Assembly (NCBI RefSeq): GCF_015354445.1
Contig: NZ_JADKYT010000001.1
Location: 1,116,001 to 1,180,000, forward strand
DNA: 64,000 nt
Direction of reading: 5' to 3'
Source: Methylophilus sp. QUAN
GTDB taxonomy: Bacteria > Pseudomonadota > Gammaproteobacteria > Burkholderiales > Methylophilaceae
Positions 8,316-17,324 of the stretch are shown piece after piece. The notes beneath the pieces are model-generated. The model was not told the origin of the DNA. It did no database searches and was given only the letters and a program-made list of their open reading frames with translations. Numbering within the stretch: position 1 is the stretch's first letter; each line of letters begins with the position of its first letter. Made by a program: the position numbers and the translations under genes.

Positions 8316-8606
8316 GTGAATACGCTGGTGATTGCGGCAACGATTCACTCTGTTGAAGCGTTGCGTTACACACCGGCAGGCTTACCCTTGTTGCGATTGC
8401 AATTGCAGCATGATTCAGAACAGCAAGAAGCTGGGATGAATCGCAAAGTGCAGTGTCAGTTACCCGCAGTGTTGATTGGTGAAAAAGCCAATCTGCCATT
8501 GCAAAGCGGCGATCACATCAAAGTGAAGGGGTTTTTGGCGCAGCGCAGTGCAAAAAGCACACAAGTGGTACTGCATATACAAGAATTACAGCGAATACAG
8601 TATTAA
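8316..8606 (+). CDS. priB: Primosomal replication protein N (PriB)
   Basis: A 96-residue single-strand DNA-binding OB-fold protein, homologous to SSB and part of the PriA restart primosome. Features: opening [20 protein letters not shown], the [10 protein letters not shown] strand and a terminal [12 protein letters not shown] and [10 protein letters not shown]. The start is the GTG at 8316, eight bases after rpsF. Its position between rpsF and rpsR is the standard proteobacterial arrangement and supports the assignment. Confidence 0.9.
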   Translation: MNTLVIAATIHSVEALRYTPAGLPLLRLQLQHDSEQQEAGMNRKVQCQLPAVLIGEKANLPLQSGDHIKVKGFLAQRSAKSTQVVLHIQELQRIQY

Positions 8607-8625
8607 AGAATTTAAGGAGTTTCAA

Positions 8626-8859
8626 ATGGCAAGAGATATGTACAAACGTCGCCGTTACTGCCGTTTTAGCGCAGAAGGCATCAAAGAAGTTGACTACAAA
8701 GACGTAGATCTGTTGAAAGATTTCGTTTCTGAAAACTTCAAAATCATCCCAGCCCGTATGACTGGTACCAAGGCTAAATACCAACGTCAACTGACAACCG
8801 CGGTAAAACGCGCACGTTTCCTGGCGCTGATGCCTTACACAGACAAACACCCAGGTTAA
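8626..8859 (+). CDS. rpsR: 30S ribosomal protein S18
   Basis: A 77-residue basic protein starting [18 protein letters not shown] and containing [20 protein letters not shown] and the S18 signature [20 protein letters not shown]. It partners S6 on the 30S platform. The ATG at 8626 is selected because it gives the normal S18 length and sits behind a strong TTTAAGGAGTTTC ribosome-binding site; upstream in-frame codons would overlap priB. Confidence 0.97.
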   Translation: MARDMYKRRRYCRFSAEGIKEVDYKDVDLLKDFVSENFKIIPARMTGTKAKYQRQLTTAVKRARFLALMPYTDKHPG

Positions 8860-8880
8860 TTGGCGGCTTAGGAGAACAAC

Positions 8881-9330
8881 ATGCAAGTAATTTTATTGGA
8901 AAAAGTAGCAAACCTGGGCTCACTGGGCGACGTGGTTAAAGTGAAAGACGGTTACGGCCGTAACTTCCTGATTCCACAGGGTAAAGCTAAACGTGCAACA
9001 GAAGCAAACAAAGCTGTTTTTGCAGCACAGCGCGCTGAGTTGGAAAAACAACAAGCTGACTTGTTGGCCGTTGCACAAGCACGCGGCGAAAAACTGGCTG
9101 GTTTCAGCCTGACAGTGGCTCAAAAAGCTGGTGTGGATGGTCGTCTGTTCGGTTCCGTGACTAACATGGACATCGCTGAAGGCTTGCAAGCACAAGGTCA
9201 CGAAGTGAAAAAAGCGGATGTGCGCCTGCCAAACGGTCCACTGAAGAACATCGGTGACTTCGCGGTGAGCGTTGCACTGCACCACGACGTGGTTGTAGAC
9301 ATCACTGTAACAGTGACACCAGAAGCTTAA
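8881..9330 (+). CDS. rplI: 50S ribosomal protein L9
   Basis: A 149-residue protein with the L9 N-terminal signature [19 protein letters not shown] and [16 protein letters not shown], the long connecting helix rich in Ala, Glu and Gln, and a C-terminal domain with [19 protein letters not shown]9 binds 23S rRNA near the L1 stalk. It is preceded by TTAGGAGAACAAC and followed by a strong terminator at 9352-9384, which closes the operon. Confidence 0.97.
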   Translation: MQVILLEKVANLGSLGDVVKVKDGYGRNFLIPQGKAKRATEANKAVFAAQRAELEKQQADLLAVAQARGEKLAGFSLTVAQKAGVDGRLFGSVTNMDIAEGLQAQGHEVKKADVRLPNGPLKNIGDFAVSVALHHDVVVDITVTVTPEA

Positions 9331-9351
9331 TCAAGCCTCTGTATGCAGTAT

Positions 9352-9384
9352 AAAAAAGGCTACTTCGGTAGCCTTTTTGTTTTT
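9352..9384 (+). terminator. Rho-independent terminator of the rpsF operon
   Basis: AAAGGCTAC and GTAGCCTTT form a stem capped by a TTCG tetraloop, followed by TTTTTGTTTTT, 21 bases after the rplI stop. Confidence 0.9.
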
Positions 9385-9460
9385 CTCTGATCCTCCATAG
9401 CTAAAATACTTTTAATCTTTCATCCCTGCCAAAACCCCAAAATGCGTGACTGCTTTTCGG

Positions 9461-9466
9461 TATAAT
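9461..9466 (+). promoter_or_regulatory. -10-like TATAAT just before dnaB
   Basis: A consensus TATAAT ends seven bases before the chosen dnaB ATG (9473), which predicts transcription starting at the start codon. No clear -35 hexamer or Shine-Dalgarno sequence is present. The arrangement is the same as at rmuC. Confidence 0.45.
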
Positions 9467-9472
9467 CGCCAG

Positions 9473-10855
9473 ATGGCTGATGAACAACTCGAATTCTTAA
9501 AACTCCCTCCACATTCCATTGAAGCTGAGCAATCGGTCCTCGGTGGGCTGTTGCTCGACAACGAAGCACTGGACAAAATCGCTGATATCCTCGCGCCGCA
9601 AGATTTTTACCAGCACGACCACAAGCTGATTTATGAGCATATTGCGCGTCTGATTGAGCGCAACCAGCCTGCTGATATTGTGACAGTGGCTGAGTCCTTG
9701 GAAAACAGCAATGAGTTGACAACGGTAGGTGGCGTGGCTTATCTGGGCGCACTGGCACAAAACACACCGACGGCGGCCAATATCCGCCGCTATGCTGAAA
9801 TCGTGCATGAGCGTTTTGTCATGCGCCAACTGGTCACTGTCGGTACCGATATTGCCGAAAGCGCTTACCTGCCGAACGGCCGCAATGCACAGCAATTGCT
9901 CGACGAAGCCGAAGCCAAGATTTTCCAGATTGCCGAAGGCGGTAACCGCAAGAGTCAGGGCTTTTTGGGCATGCAAGTGTTATTGCCGCAAGTGGCTGAC
10001 CGCATTGACTACTTGTATTCGCGTGAAAACCATTCTGATGTGACGGGCATTCCAACCGGCTTTACCGACCTCGACTCAATGACCTCTGGTTTGCAAGGTG
10101 GCGATATGGTGATTATTGCCGGTCGTCCGTCCATGGGTAAAACGGCGTTTGCGATTAACATCGCTGAAAACGTGGCCCTGGAGACCAACAAAGCAGTGGC
10201 CATTTTCTCGATGGAGATGGGCGCGACACAGTTGACCACGCGTATGATTGGCTCGATTGGCCGCCTGGACCAGCATAAGATGCGTAACGGTAACCTCGAA
10301 GACGAGGACTGGGAAAAACTCACCACCGCGCTAGGTAAATTGAACGAAGCACCGATTTATATTGATGAAGGCGCAGGTTTAAGTAGCTTTGACGTGCGTG
10401 CGCGTGCGCGTCGTTTGCATAGGCAGACGGGTGAGTTGGGCCTGATTGTGATCGACTATTTGCAATTGATGAGTTCACCGGCCGGACGCCAGGGTGAAAA
10501 CCGGGCGACCGAGATTTCTGAAATTTCACGTTCTCTCAAAGCCTTGGCTAAAGAATTAAATGTGCCTTTGATTGCGATTTCGCAGTTAAACCGCAGTGTG
10601 GATCAGCGTCCGGACAAACGTCCGGTGATGAGTGACTTGCGCGAATCGGGCGCGATTGAGCAGGATGCCGACTTGATCATGTTCGTGTACCGTGACGAAT
10701 ACTACAACCCGGACAGCGCGGAAAAAGGCACCGCCGAGATCATTATTGCCAAGCAGCGTAACGGCCCGATTGGCCGCGTGCGCCTGACCTTTATGGGTGC
10801 GCATACGCGCTTTATGGATTACGCCAACGCCGCGTATATGCCTGACGAGTATTAA
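9473..10855 (+). CDS. dnaB: Replicative DNA helicase DnaB
   Basis: A 460-residue hexameric 5'-3' helicase that unwinds DNA at the replication fork. The N-terminal domain begins LKLPPHSIEAEQSVLGGLL; the RecA-like domain has Walker A AGRPSMGKTAFAIN, the IVIDYLQLM Walker B, SQLNRSVDQRPDKRP and the DLRESGAIEQDADLI motif. No intein is present. ATG 9473 gives the normal N-terminus; in-frame codons further up lie before the TATAAT. It is followed 16 bases later by alr, a pairing common in proteobacteria. Confidence 0.96.
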   Translation: MADEQLEFLKLPPHSIEAEQSVLGGLLLDNEALDKIADILAPQDFYQHDHKLIYEHIARLIERNQPADIVTVAESLENSNELTTVGGVAYLGALAQNTPTAANIRRYAEIVHERFVMRQLVTVGTDIAESAYLPNGRNAQQLLDEAEAKIFQIAEGGNRKSQGFLGMQVLLPQVADRIDYLYSRENHSDVTGIPTGFTDLDSMTSGLQGGDMVIIAGRPSMGKTAFAINIAENVALETNKAVAIFSMEMGATQLTTRMIGSIGRLDQHKMRNGNLEDEDWEKLTTALGKLNEAPIYIDEGAGLSSFDVRARARRLHRQTGELGLIVIDYLQLMSSPAGRQGENRATEISEISRSLKALAKELNVPLIAISQLNRSVDQRPDKRPVMSDLRESGAIEQDADLIMFVYRDEYYNPDSAEKGTAEIIIAKQRNGPIGRVRLTFMGAHTRFMDYANAAYMPDEY

Positions 10856-10871
10856 TCTGGCTGGCATTGCA

Positions 10872-11936
10872 ATGCGTCCTATTGTTGCTCATATTTCAGA
10901 AGTTGCGCTGGCACACAACCTGGCGCAAGTCAGGCGCTATGCGCCGCAATCCAAAGTGATTTCCGTCGTCAAGGCCAATGCCTATGGCCACGGCCTGCTC
11001 AATGCAGCGCGCGGATTAAAAGAAACCGATGCCTTTGCCGTGCTTAATATCAGTGAGGCGATTGTGCTGCGCGACGCAGGTTACCAGCACCCGATTCTGT
11101 TGCTGGAAGGCGTATTCTCGGCGGAAGAGATGACACTGGTGGGTCGCTATCATCTGGATACGGTGGTCTCTCATCAAGCCCAGTTGGCATGGGTGCTGGA
11201 AAGTGTCCCCAATATTCCGCTGCGGGTTTACCTGAAGCTGGATAGCGGTATGCACCGTTTGGGCTTTCAGCCGCATGACTATCACCAGGCATTGCAGCAA
11301 TTGGCTAGTTCAGCGAATGTGCGTGAACTGATCCTGATGACGCACTTCGCTAACGCCGATGTGGCCGATGGCACGGTTGCTGCCATGCAGGTGGTGGCGC
11401 AAGTGATGCCAGCCTCCTATGCACGCTCGCTGGCCAATTCCGCGGCGATTGTGCAGCAGTCACACACGCATGCCGACTGGGTGCGCCCTGGTATCATGCT
11501 ATATGGCGCGACGCCTGTGGCTGAAAAATCAGCCAGCAGTTTGGGGCTAAAACCGGTGATGACATTGCAGTCAGGCTTGATTGCGGTACAGGAAATTGCC
11601 GCGGGTGAGAGTGTCGGTTATGGCAGCCTGTTTACCGCAGACAAACCCACACGCGTGGGGATTGTGGCTTGCGGTTATGCGGACGGTTATCCACGGCATG
11701 CACCTACGGGCACGCCCATTGCTGTCGCTGGCCATTTAACCCGCACATTAGGGCGGGTCTCCATGGATATGCTGGCCGCCGATATTACCGATATTCCACA
11801 AGCCGCTATTGGCAGTACAGTGGAGCTGTGGGGTGAACAGGTGCCGGTGGACGCGGTGGCGCTGGCTGCTGGTACCATAGGCTACGAATTGTTATGTGCC
11901 GTCACGGCCAGGGTGCCTTTTAAAATTCATGGCTAA
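10872..11936 (+). CDS. alr: Alanine racemase
   Basis: A 354-residue PLP enzyme that interconverts L- and D-alanine for peptidoglycan. The PLP lysine lies in VVKANAYGHG near residue 36; the KLDSGMHRLGF and MTHFANAD segments and the tyrosine region SVGYGSLF are conserved. ATG 10872 gives the usual N-terminus. The gene lies 16 bases after dnaB and its last eight bases overlap radA, so dnaB-alr-radA is likely one transcript. It could be Alr or DadX; context favours Alr. Confidence 0.94.
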   Translation: MRPIVAHISEVALAHNLAQVRRYAPQSKVISVVKANAYGHGLLNAARGLKETDAFAVLNISEAIVLRDAGYQHPILLLEGVFSAEEMTLVGRYHLDTVVSHQAQLAWVLESVPNIPLRVYLKLDSGMHRLGFQPHDYHQALQQLASSANVRELILMTHFANADVADGTVAAMQVVAQVMPASYARSLANSAAIVQQSHTHADWVRPGIMLYGATPVAEKSASSLGLKPVMTLQSGLIAVQEIAAGESVGYGSLFTADKPTRVGIVACGYADGYPRHAPTGTPIAVAGHLTRTLGRVSMDMLAADITDIPQAAIGSTVELWGEQVPVDAVALAAGTIGYELLCAVTARVPFKIHG

Positions 11937-13284
11937 AGCAAAAACACAATATACCTGCACTGAGTGCGGTGCGTCTGAGCCTAAATGGCAAGGGCAGTGC
12001 CCGAGCTGCAATGCCTGGAATACACTGGTAGAAACAGTGCCCGAAACGGCGACGCAAAGCCGCTTTGCTAGCCTGGCACCGACGGCACAATTGCAGAAAC
12101 TGGCCGATGTCGAGGCGCAGGATGTGTCGCGGCAGGCAACCGGTATTGCCGAATTTGACCGTGTATTGGGCGGCGGTTTGGTAGCTGGTGGTGTGGTGCT
12201 GATTGGCGGTGACCCTGGAATCGGTAAATCGACGCTCTTGCTGCAAACCGTATGCAAGGTCTCGCAGAGCCTGAAATCTTTTTATATCAGTGGTGAAGAG
12301 TCTGCGCAGCAGATTGCCATGCGTGCACAACGCCTGGGGCTGGATGCCAGCCAGGTAGATGTGCTGGCCGAGATCAACCTGGAAAAGATCAGCCAGGTGC
12401 TGCAACAGCATAAACCAGATGTGGTGGTGATCGATTCGATTCAAACCGTGTACTCCGAAGCTTTACAGTCTGCACCAGGGTCTGTGGCGCAGGTCCGTGA
12501 ATGCAGCGCACAACTGACACGCATAGCCAAGCAGTTAGGCATCAGCATGATCCTGGTTGGCCATGTCACCAAAGAAGGTTCGCTGGCCGGGCCGCGCGTG
12601 CTGGAACATATTGTCGATAGCGTGCTCTATTTCGAAGGCGACCAGAATTCGAGTTTCCGCTTGATCCGAGCCTTTAAAAACCGTTTCGGTGCGGTCAACG
12701 AGTTGGGCGTGTTTGCCATGACTGAAAAAGGCTTGCGTGAAGTCAGCAACCCTTCGGCCTTGTTTTTATCGCATCACGAGTCGCCGGTGCCTGGTTCCTG
12801 CATCACCGTCACCCAGGAGGGCACGCGGCCTTTGCTGGTTGAAATTCAGGCGCTGGTGGATACCGCACATGCCCCTAATCCCAAGCGCTTGTGTGTCGGT
12901 CTGGAGCAAAACCGGCTGGCCATGTTGCTGGCAGTGTTGCACCGCCATGCAGGCGTGGCCTGCTTTGATCAGGATGTGTTTATCAACGCTGTCGGCGGCG
13001 TCAAAATCAGTGAGCCTGCGGTTGATTTGGCCGTGTTGCTTGCTATTGTGTCGTCATTGAAAAACAAACCACTGGCCAATAAGCTGATTGTATTTGGTGA
13101 GGTTGGTTTGGCTGGAGAAGTGCGGCCAGTACAGCGCGGCCAGGAGCGCTTGAAAGAAGCGGCCAAACTGGGCTTCACACATGCGATTATCCCCAAAGCC
13201 AATGCGCCTAAGGGCGGTGTAGCCGGGTTGCATATTGATGCCGTGGATCGGTTGGAACAAGCCATAGACGTGCTGCGCGCATAA
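11929..13284 (+). CDS. radA: DNA repair protein RadA
   Basis: A 451-residue RecA-related protein for branch migration in homologous recombination. It has the N-terminal zinc finger (CTECG and CPSC), Walker A GGDPGIGKSTLLLQ, the RadA-specific KNRFG motif, and a C-terminal Lon-like domain (VGGVKISEPAVDLAVLLAI and FGEVGLAGEVRPV). ATG 11929 overlaps the alr 3' end. Length and domains are complete. Confidence 0.96.
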   Translation: MAKAKTQYTCTECGASEPKWQGQCPSCNAWNTLVETVPETATQSRFASLAPTAQLQKLADVEAQDVSRQATGIAEFDRVLGGGLVAGGVVLIGGDPGIGKSTLLLQTVCKVSQSLKSFYISGEESAQQIAMRAQRLGLDASQVDVLAEINLEKISQVLQQHKPDVVVIDSIQTVYSEALQSAPGSVAQVRECSAQLTRIAKQLGISMILVGHVTKEGSLAGPRVLEHIVDSVLYFEGDQNSSFRLIRAFKNRFGAVNELGVFAMTEKGLREVSNPSALFLSHHESPVPGSCITVTQEGTRPLLVEIQALVDTAHAPNPKRLCVGLEQNRLAMLLAVLHRHAGVACFDQDVFINAVGGVKISEPAVDLAVLLAIVSSLKNKPLANKLIVFGEVGLAGEVRPVQRGQERLKEAAKLGFTHAIIPKANAPKGGVAGLHIDAVDRLEQAIDVLRA

Positions 13285-13321
13285 AAAAATGGCAACGACT
13301 GCTGGGAGTGCAATCGTTGCC
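13283..13321 (-). terminator. Terminator of the 13395-13685 gene
   Basis: GGCAACGA (13291-13298) and TCGTTGCC (13314-13321) form a hairpin. On the + strand it is preceded by a run of A, so when read on the minus strand it ends in a T run: an intrinsic terminator for the small minus-strand gene about 74 bases upstream. Confidence 0.65.
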
Positions 13322-13394
13322 AGAGAGTGAGGCTGCCCAGAAGAGGGAGGACAGCCACAGGGAAGCGGTTGTGCGCCTGTGTTTAGGCAGCGTA

Positions 13395-13685
13395 TTAAAA
13401 AAACTCGGTTTGTTTCGGGTTGTCAGTCTTCAGTTTCTGGTCATTTCTGGCCGTTTTTTCCTGGTTAATCTTATTGATCTCCATGTGTGTCAGCGGGTCT
13501 TGGCAAGCTTTGAGTTGCTGTTCGTCGTTGGCGAGTCTCACGCATTCTGCTTGCTTGCTCAGTTGTTTAATGATGCGTTGTTTATTTTGCATCAGGTTGG
13601 CATAGGGCTCCGTGGACGACATGTCTGATGCAAAGATAGAGATGTTCACCAACAGTCCCGTGGTCATCACAGTTGCGTATTTCAT
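13395..13685 (-). CDS. Small exported protein of unknown function
   Basis: A 96-residue protein with a short N-terminal hydrophobic stretch (MKYATVMTTGLLVNISIFAS) that looks like a signal peptide, followed by a charged Lys/Gln/Asn-rich, probably helical region with two cysteines (AECVRLA and LKACQDP) that could form a disulfide. I do not recognise the family. An AGAAAGG-like ribosome-binding site precedes the ATG and a terminator follows, supporting a real single gene. Confidence 0.6.
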   Translation of the reverse strand: MKYATVMTTGLLVNISIFASDMSSTEPYANLMQNKQRIIKQLSKQAECVRLANDEQQLKACQDPLTHMEINKINQEKTARNDQKLKTDNPKQTEFF

Positions 13686-13946
13686 GGGCTTGCCTTTCTG
13701 CGATTGACGATGGATGCAGTATAAAAAACCGCTGCGGCATTGTCAGTTACAAACCGGTTGGCTTTTGTAGCAATTTGTAGCGACTTCGATACAGAAGGGG
13801 GGGGCGTCGGCCACGACGATGGCATTTAGTCACAAAAACTTCATGCAACTATTCGCAACAAGCACTTGCCCAAAATGGGTGTTACTTATCACATGGGTGT
13901 GACAATAAGATGACATTCAATAAAAAATACATCAGGAGCAACAATA

Positions 13947-14231
13947 ATGAAAAAAATCATTTTTCTTTTACCGCTGATGATGTCGGCTTGTGCCAGCGTG
14001 ACGCCGCATCAATATACGACGCAACAAGGCAAGATGGGCTATACATTGACGTGCAGCGAGTTTAATACGACATGGGAGCAGTGCCAGTCCAAAGCTGGTG
14101 AACTGTGTTCACAAGGATATGAAGTAGACAAGCAGTTGTCTTTTAAAGAGACTTTCCCTGATAGCGGCGATGGTATTTACCGGCCAGCCAACAATCACCT
14201 GGCGGTTGTGTGTAAAGACTCAGCGGGTTAA
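13947..14231 (+). CDS. Small lipoprotein of unknown function
   Basis: A 94-residue protein starting MKKIIFLLPLMMSACASVTP, a lipoprotein signal with lipobox MSAC, so it is probably anchored in the outer membrane. The mature part has four further cysteines (LTCSEF, EQCQSK, ELCSQG, VVCKDS), which suggests two disulfides. The start follows ATCAGGAGCAAC, a good ribosome-binding site. The 3' end overlaps the convergent hpnE gene by 12 bases. The 261 bases upstream hold nothing I can name. Function unknown. Confidence 0.75.
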   Translation: MKKIIFLLPLMMSACASVTPHQYTTQQGKMGYTLTCSEFNTTWEQCQSKAGELCSQGYEVDKQLSFKETFPDSGDGIYRPANNHLAVVCKDSAG

Positions 14232-15539
14232 GTCTGCGCTGTCTATGATGGCCTGCGCAGCGGCAAAGCCGCTGCTGACCGCACCCTCAATGGTCGCGGG
14301 GTAGGGCCCGGCGACATAGTCCCCCGCCAGGAAAATATGCGGGTCGGCGGTGTGCGTGGTAGGTCGTTGAAGCGATGGTGTGCAACTGAAGGTGGCGCGC
14401 TTTTCGGTGATGATTTGCGACCACAGTGGTTGTGCTGGCAACGAGCAATGGTAGGTGGATAAAGCCAGATTGATTTCGGCGATACATTGCGCCACCAGGG
14501 CGGTTTTATCAGCGATCAGCGGCGGATGCGCGCTGATGACCACGGCAAGTAGGCCAGCCTGGTCGCAACATTGTCCGCGGTCAAATACCCATTGTGCCAG
14601 GCCGTGACATAAGCCCATGATGGCGTGTGGTAAGCGCGTCTCCGTACTGTATTGCAGGTAAACCGTGGTGATTGGTTGATAGTCGAATGCCGGGATGGCC
14701 ACACCGGTCATGGTTTTAAGTTGATGCGGGCCTGCGGCAATAATGACATTGTCAAATATGGCTACATCTGTCGTGGTAGATAGTTCACAACCGGCATCTG
14801 TGGTTTTGATCGCTGTCACCGGGCAGCGCAACCTGACCTCACCCCCAGATTCTTGAATACGCTGTAATAACGGCTGTATCAAGGCACTGGATAAGTCTGT
14901 TTTCACCACCAGAAAATCACTGTCCTGGCGGCGGTGTTGAAAGCTATCGCGTAGCACATTCAGAAAGATTTGTGCGCTGGCAAAGATGATTGGTGTATTG
15001 AGCGCCGCCAGGCACAGCGGCTCCCACAATGTGCGAATGGCGAATGGCGTTTGCTGACCTTGTCTGAGTAGTTCAGCAACAGGGATGTCTTGCGCCAGTG
15101 TAAATGCCTGTTGTTTAAGCTGCTGCATCCAGCAGATCGCGCGCCATTTACTATGCCAATCTAACCCTTGTGCAGTGAGTAAGCCCCATAACAAATGCAG
15201 CGGCGCAGGCAGCCAGGCGGGCGTGACCAATGACATACGCTGTGTACCATGATGCATATGCAAGGTCAGTGGCAGGCGCATAAACACTTGCCCTGACTCT
15301 AGCTGCGCTTCTTGTAACAATGTGAGCGTGGCACGATAGGCACCTATACACAGGTGTTGCCCATTATCTAATAGGGTTGTGTGATGTGGGACGCCGCGCG
15401 CACGGCCACCTGCTTGCGGAGCAGCTTCAAACAGGCACACCTGGTGACCATGTTGCAGTAGCCTGAGTGCGGCAGATATGCCCGCCAGTCCGGCACCGAT
15501 GACCGCTACTTTCTTACCTACAGACGCAGTTGCGTTCAT
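14220..15539 (-). CDS. hpnE: Hydroxysqualene dehydroxylase HpnE
   Basis: A 439-residue FAD-dependent amine-oxidase-fold protein with the N-terminal dinucleotide site VIGAGLAGISAALRL and a C-terminal FLAGDYVAGPYPATIEGAV FAD motif. In the hpnCDE pathway it reduces hydroxysqualene to squalene. It overlaps hpnD by four bases and is last of hpnC-hpnD-hpnE, which makes squalene from farnesyl diphosphate, normally for hopanoids. Squalene-hopene cyclase is not in this window. Confidence 0.9.
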   Translation of the reverse strand: MNATASVGKKVAVIGAGLAGISAALRLLQHGHQVCLFEAAPQAGGRARGVPHHTTLLDNGQHLCIGAYRATLTLLQEAQLESGQVFMRLPLTLHMHHGTQRMSLVTPAWLPAPLHLLWGLLTAQGLDWHSKWRAICWMQQLKQQAFTLAQDIPVAELLRQGQQTPFAIRTLWEPLCLAALNTPIIFASAQIFLNVLRDSFQHRRQDSDFLVVKTDLSSALIQPLLQRIQESGGEVRLRCPVTAIKTTDAGCELSTTTDVAIFDNVIIAAGPHQLKTMTGVAIPAFDYQPITTVYLQYSTETRLPHAIMGLCHGLAQWVFDRGQCCDQAGLLAVVISAHPPLIADKTALVAQCIAEINLALSTYHCSLPAQPLWSQIITEKRATFSCTPSLQRPTTHTADPHIFLAGDYVAGPYPATIEGAVSSGFAAAQAIIDSADLTR

Positions 15540-16378
15540 GACTGGCGATATTTAAACCAGGCGCCCAGCGCCAGTTTGAGCTTTCTGAAAGGGGGTAATG
15601 CAATTTTATGTGTCAGCACCAGGTTAGGCTCGGGTTTGATTTCTTGCAGCAGTGCGCGATAGATGGCCGCCATCATTAAGCCTGGCAATTGTGGTTTGGT
15701 GTCTGCCTTGGGGAGCTGGCTCAGCGCTTTGTCATAAAACATTTCAGCACGTTCGATTTGCTTCAGCAACAAGGCTTGTGTCTGCGGCGAAGCTTGGCTG
15801 TGCAGTAACTGTTCCTCAGTCACCCCGGCACGCTCCAGCTCATCGAGCGGAATATAAATGCGGCCGCGGCGTGCGTCTTCGCCAACATCGCGAATGATAT
15901 TGGTGAGCTGAAACGCCATGCCCAGGTCATGTGCATATTCCAGCGTTGCCTGGTCTTTGTAACCAAAAATCTGTGCCGACAGCAGTCCCACCACGCTGGC
16001 AACGCGGTAGCAATACAAAGCCAGTTGCTCAAAGTCGGCATAGCGGTTGTATTGTGTGTCCATTTGCATGCCGTCGATGATTTCAACGAAATGCGCTTCT
16101 TGCAAGCCAAAGGTCTTGACCACCGGGTGCAAGGCCTGTGTCACAGGGTGTTGCGGAGTCTCATGAAATAATCTGTGAATTTCCTGCTTCCACCAGGCCA
16201 GCTTGGTCTGGGCGATCTGGTAGTCCGTGCACTCGTCCACCACATCATCCACTTCGCGGCAAAACGCATACAGCGCGGTCATGGCATCGCGTTTGTCTTT
16301 AGGCAGAAACATAAAACTCAGCGTGAAGCTGGAGCCACTTTCACGGGTTTTTTGTTGGCAATATTGTTGCGGTGTCAT
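15536..16378 (-). CDS. hpnD: Presqualene diphosphate synthase HpnD
   Basis: A 280-residue trans-isoprenyl diphosphate synthase of the squalene/phytoene synthase family. Both Asp-rich motifs are present: FCREVDDVVDE near residue 40 and FQLTNIIRDVGEDARRGRIY near residue 155. It condenses two farnesyl diphosphates to presqualene diphosphate. Four-base overlaps with both neighbours show translational coupling. Position in hpnCDE and the more canonical motifs point to HpnD rather than HpnC. Confidence 0.9.
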   Translation of the reverse strand: MTPQQYCQQKTRESGSSFTLSFMFLPKDKRDAMTALYAFCREVDDVVDECTDYQIAQTKLAWWKQEIHRLFHETPQHPVTQALHPVVKTFGLQEAHFVEIIDGMQMDTQYNRYADFEQLALYCYRVASVVGLLSAQIFGYKDQATLEYAHDLGMAFQLTNIIRDVGEDARRGRIYIPLDELERAGVTEEQLLHSQASPQTQALLLKQIERAEMFYDKALSQLPKADTKPQLPGLMMAAIYRALLQEIKPEPNLVLTHKIALPPFRKLKLALGAWFKYRQS

Positions 16379-17256
16379 TGTTTAAACAGGGCTTTCAGCA
16401 AAATCAGCAGCCAGTCATAGGCTTTCAAGGTCGGGCGATGGTGGTAAATATCGCCACGGCAGGATTTTAATTTATGTAGGATACGTTCGCCACCTGCAAT
16501 CATCATGCGCAATTCAAAACCGATACGGCCAGGCAGGGCGCGTCCCAGTGGTTTCCCGGCCAGTAGCAAGTCTTCTGCACGCATCACGTTGTGTAAAAAG
16601 AATACTTCCCAGGTGGCATCCAGGCGTTGTTGACGCAAATCCTGCTCACTGATGCCCGCAGCTTGCATTTCGTCCTGGCACAGATAAACCCGTCCGGTTT
16701 GACCGTGTTTTTGCAGGTCTATGGCAATGTCCTGGTAAAAATTAATCAGTTGCAAGGCACTGCATATCTGGTCGGACCACAAACGGTGTTGCGGCGTGTC
16801 GCTACCATAGAGTTGTAGCATGAGGCGGCCGACCGGGTTGGCCGAGCGGCGGCAGTAGTCCAGCACCTCGTCAATATTGGCATGGCGGGTTTTAACCACG
16901 TCCTGTTTAAAGGCATCAATCAGGTCCAATAATAGCTGCACATCCAGTTTGTGTGCCCTGACCACTTGCTGCAAGGCCATAAACAATGGCAGCGATGGCT
17001 GGATATAGGCCTGGATCAGCTGTAACTCGTCTTCATAGACTTGCAATGCCTGCAAGCGCTCGGCCTCGCTGGCGTGACCTTCGTCGGCAATATCGTCTGC
17101 CTCGCGTGCAAACTGGTAAATGACGGTGACGGCATGGCGTAAATGCGCGGGTAACAGCAGAGAGGCAACCGGGAAGTTTTCGTAATGGGTCTGTGCCAGC
17201 GACAAACTGGGTTGTGCCCCGGATGGCGGCTGGACTGGCTTGGAAAAGGCTTGCAT
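16375..17256 (-). CDS. hpnC: Hydroxysqualene synthase HpnC
   Basis: A 293-residue squalene/phytoene synthase family protein with Asp motifs FAREADDIADEGH (about residue 53) and LQLINFYQDIAIDLQKHGQT (about 170). In the bacterial three-enzyme route it converts presqualene diphosphate to hydroxysqualene. It is first of the hpnCDE operon and diverges from the gene at 17325 with 68 bases between, where both promoters must lie. No clear Shine-Dalgarno precedes the ATG. Confidence 0.9.
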   Translation of the reverse strand: MQAFSKPVQPPSGAQPSLSLAQTHYENFPVASLLLPAHLRHAVTVIYQFAREADDIADEGHASEAERLQALQVYEDELQLIQAYIQPSLPLFMALQQVVRAHKLDVQLLLDLIDAFKQDVVKTRHANIDEVLDYCRRSANPVGRLMLQLYGSDTPQHRLWSDQICSALQLINFYQDIAIDLQKHGQTGRVYLCQDEMQAAGISEQDLRQQRLDATWEVFFLHNVMRAEDLLLAGKPLGRALPGRIGFELRMMIAGGERILHKLKSCRGDIYHHRPTLKAYDWLLILLKALFKQ

Positions 17257-17324
17257 GGCTTAAGTATGCCATAAATCCGTGATACGCTTATGCCTTGCAT
17301 ATTAACGAGTCATAAAGAGAACTT

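Noticed and set aside
16375-17256. Phytoene synthase for carotenoids
   Set aside because: Two tandem family members with an HpnE-type FAD protein match the hpnCDE squalene route; no other carotenoid genes are present.
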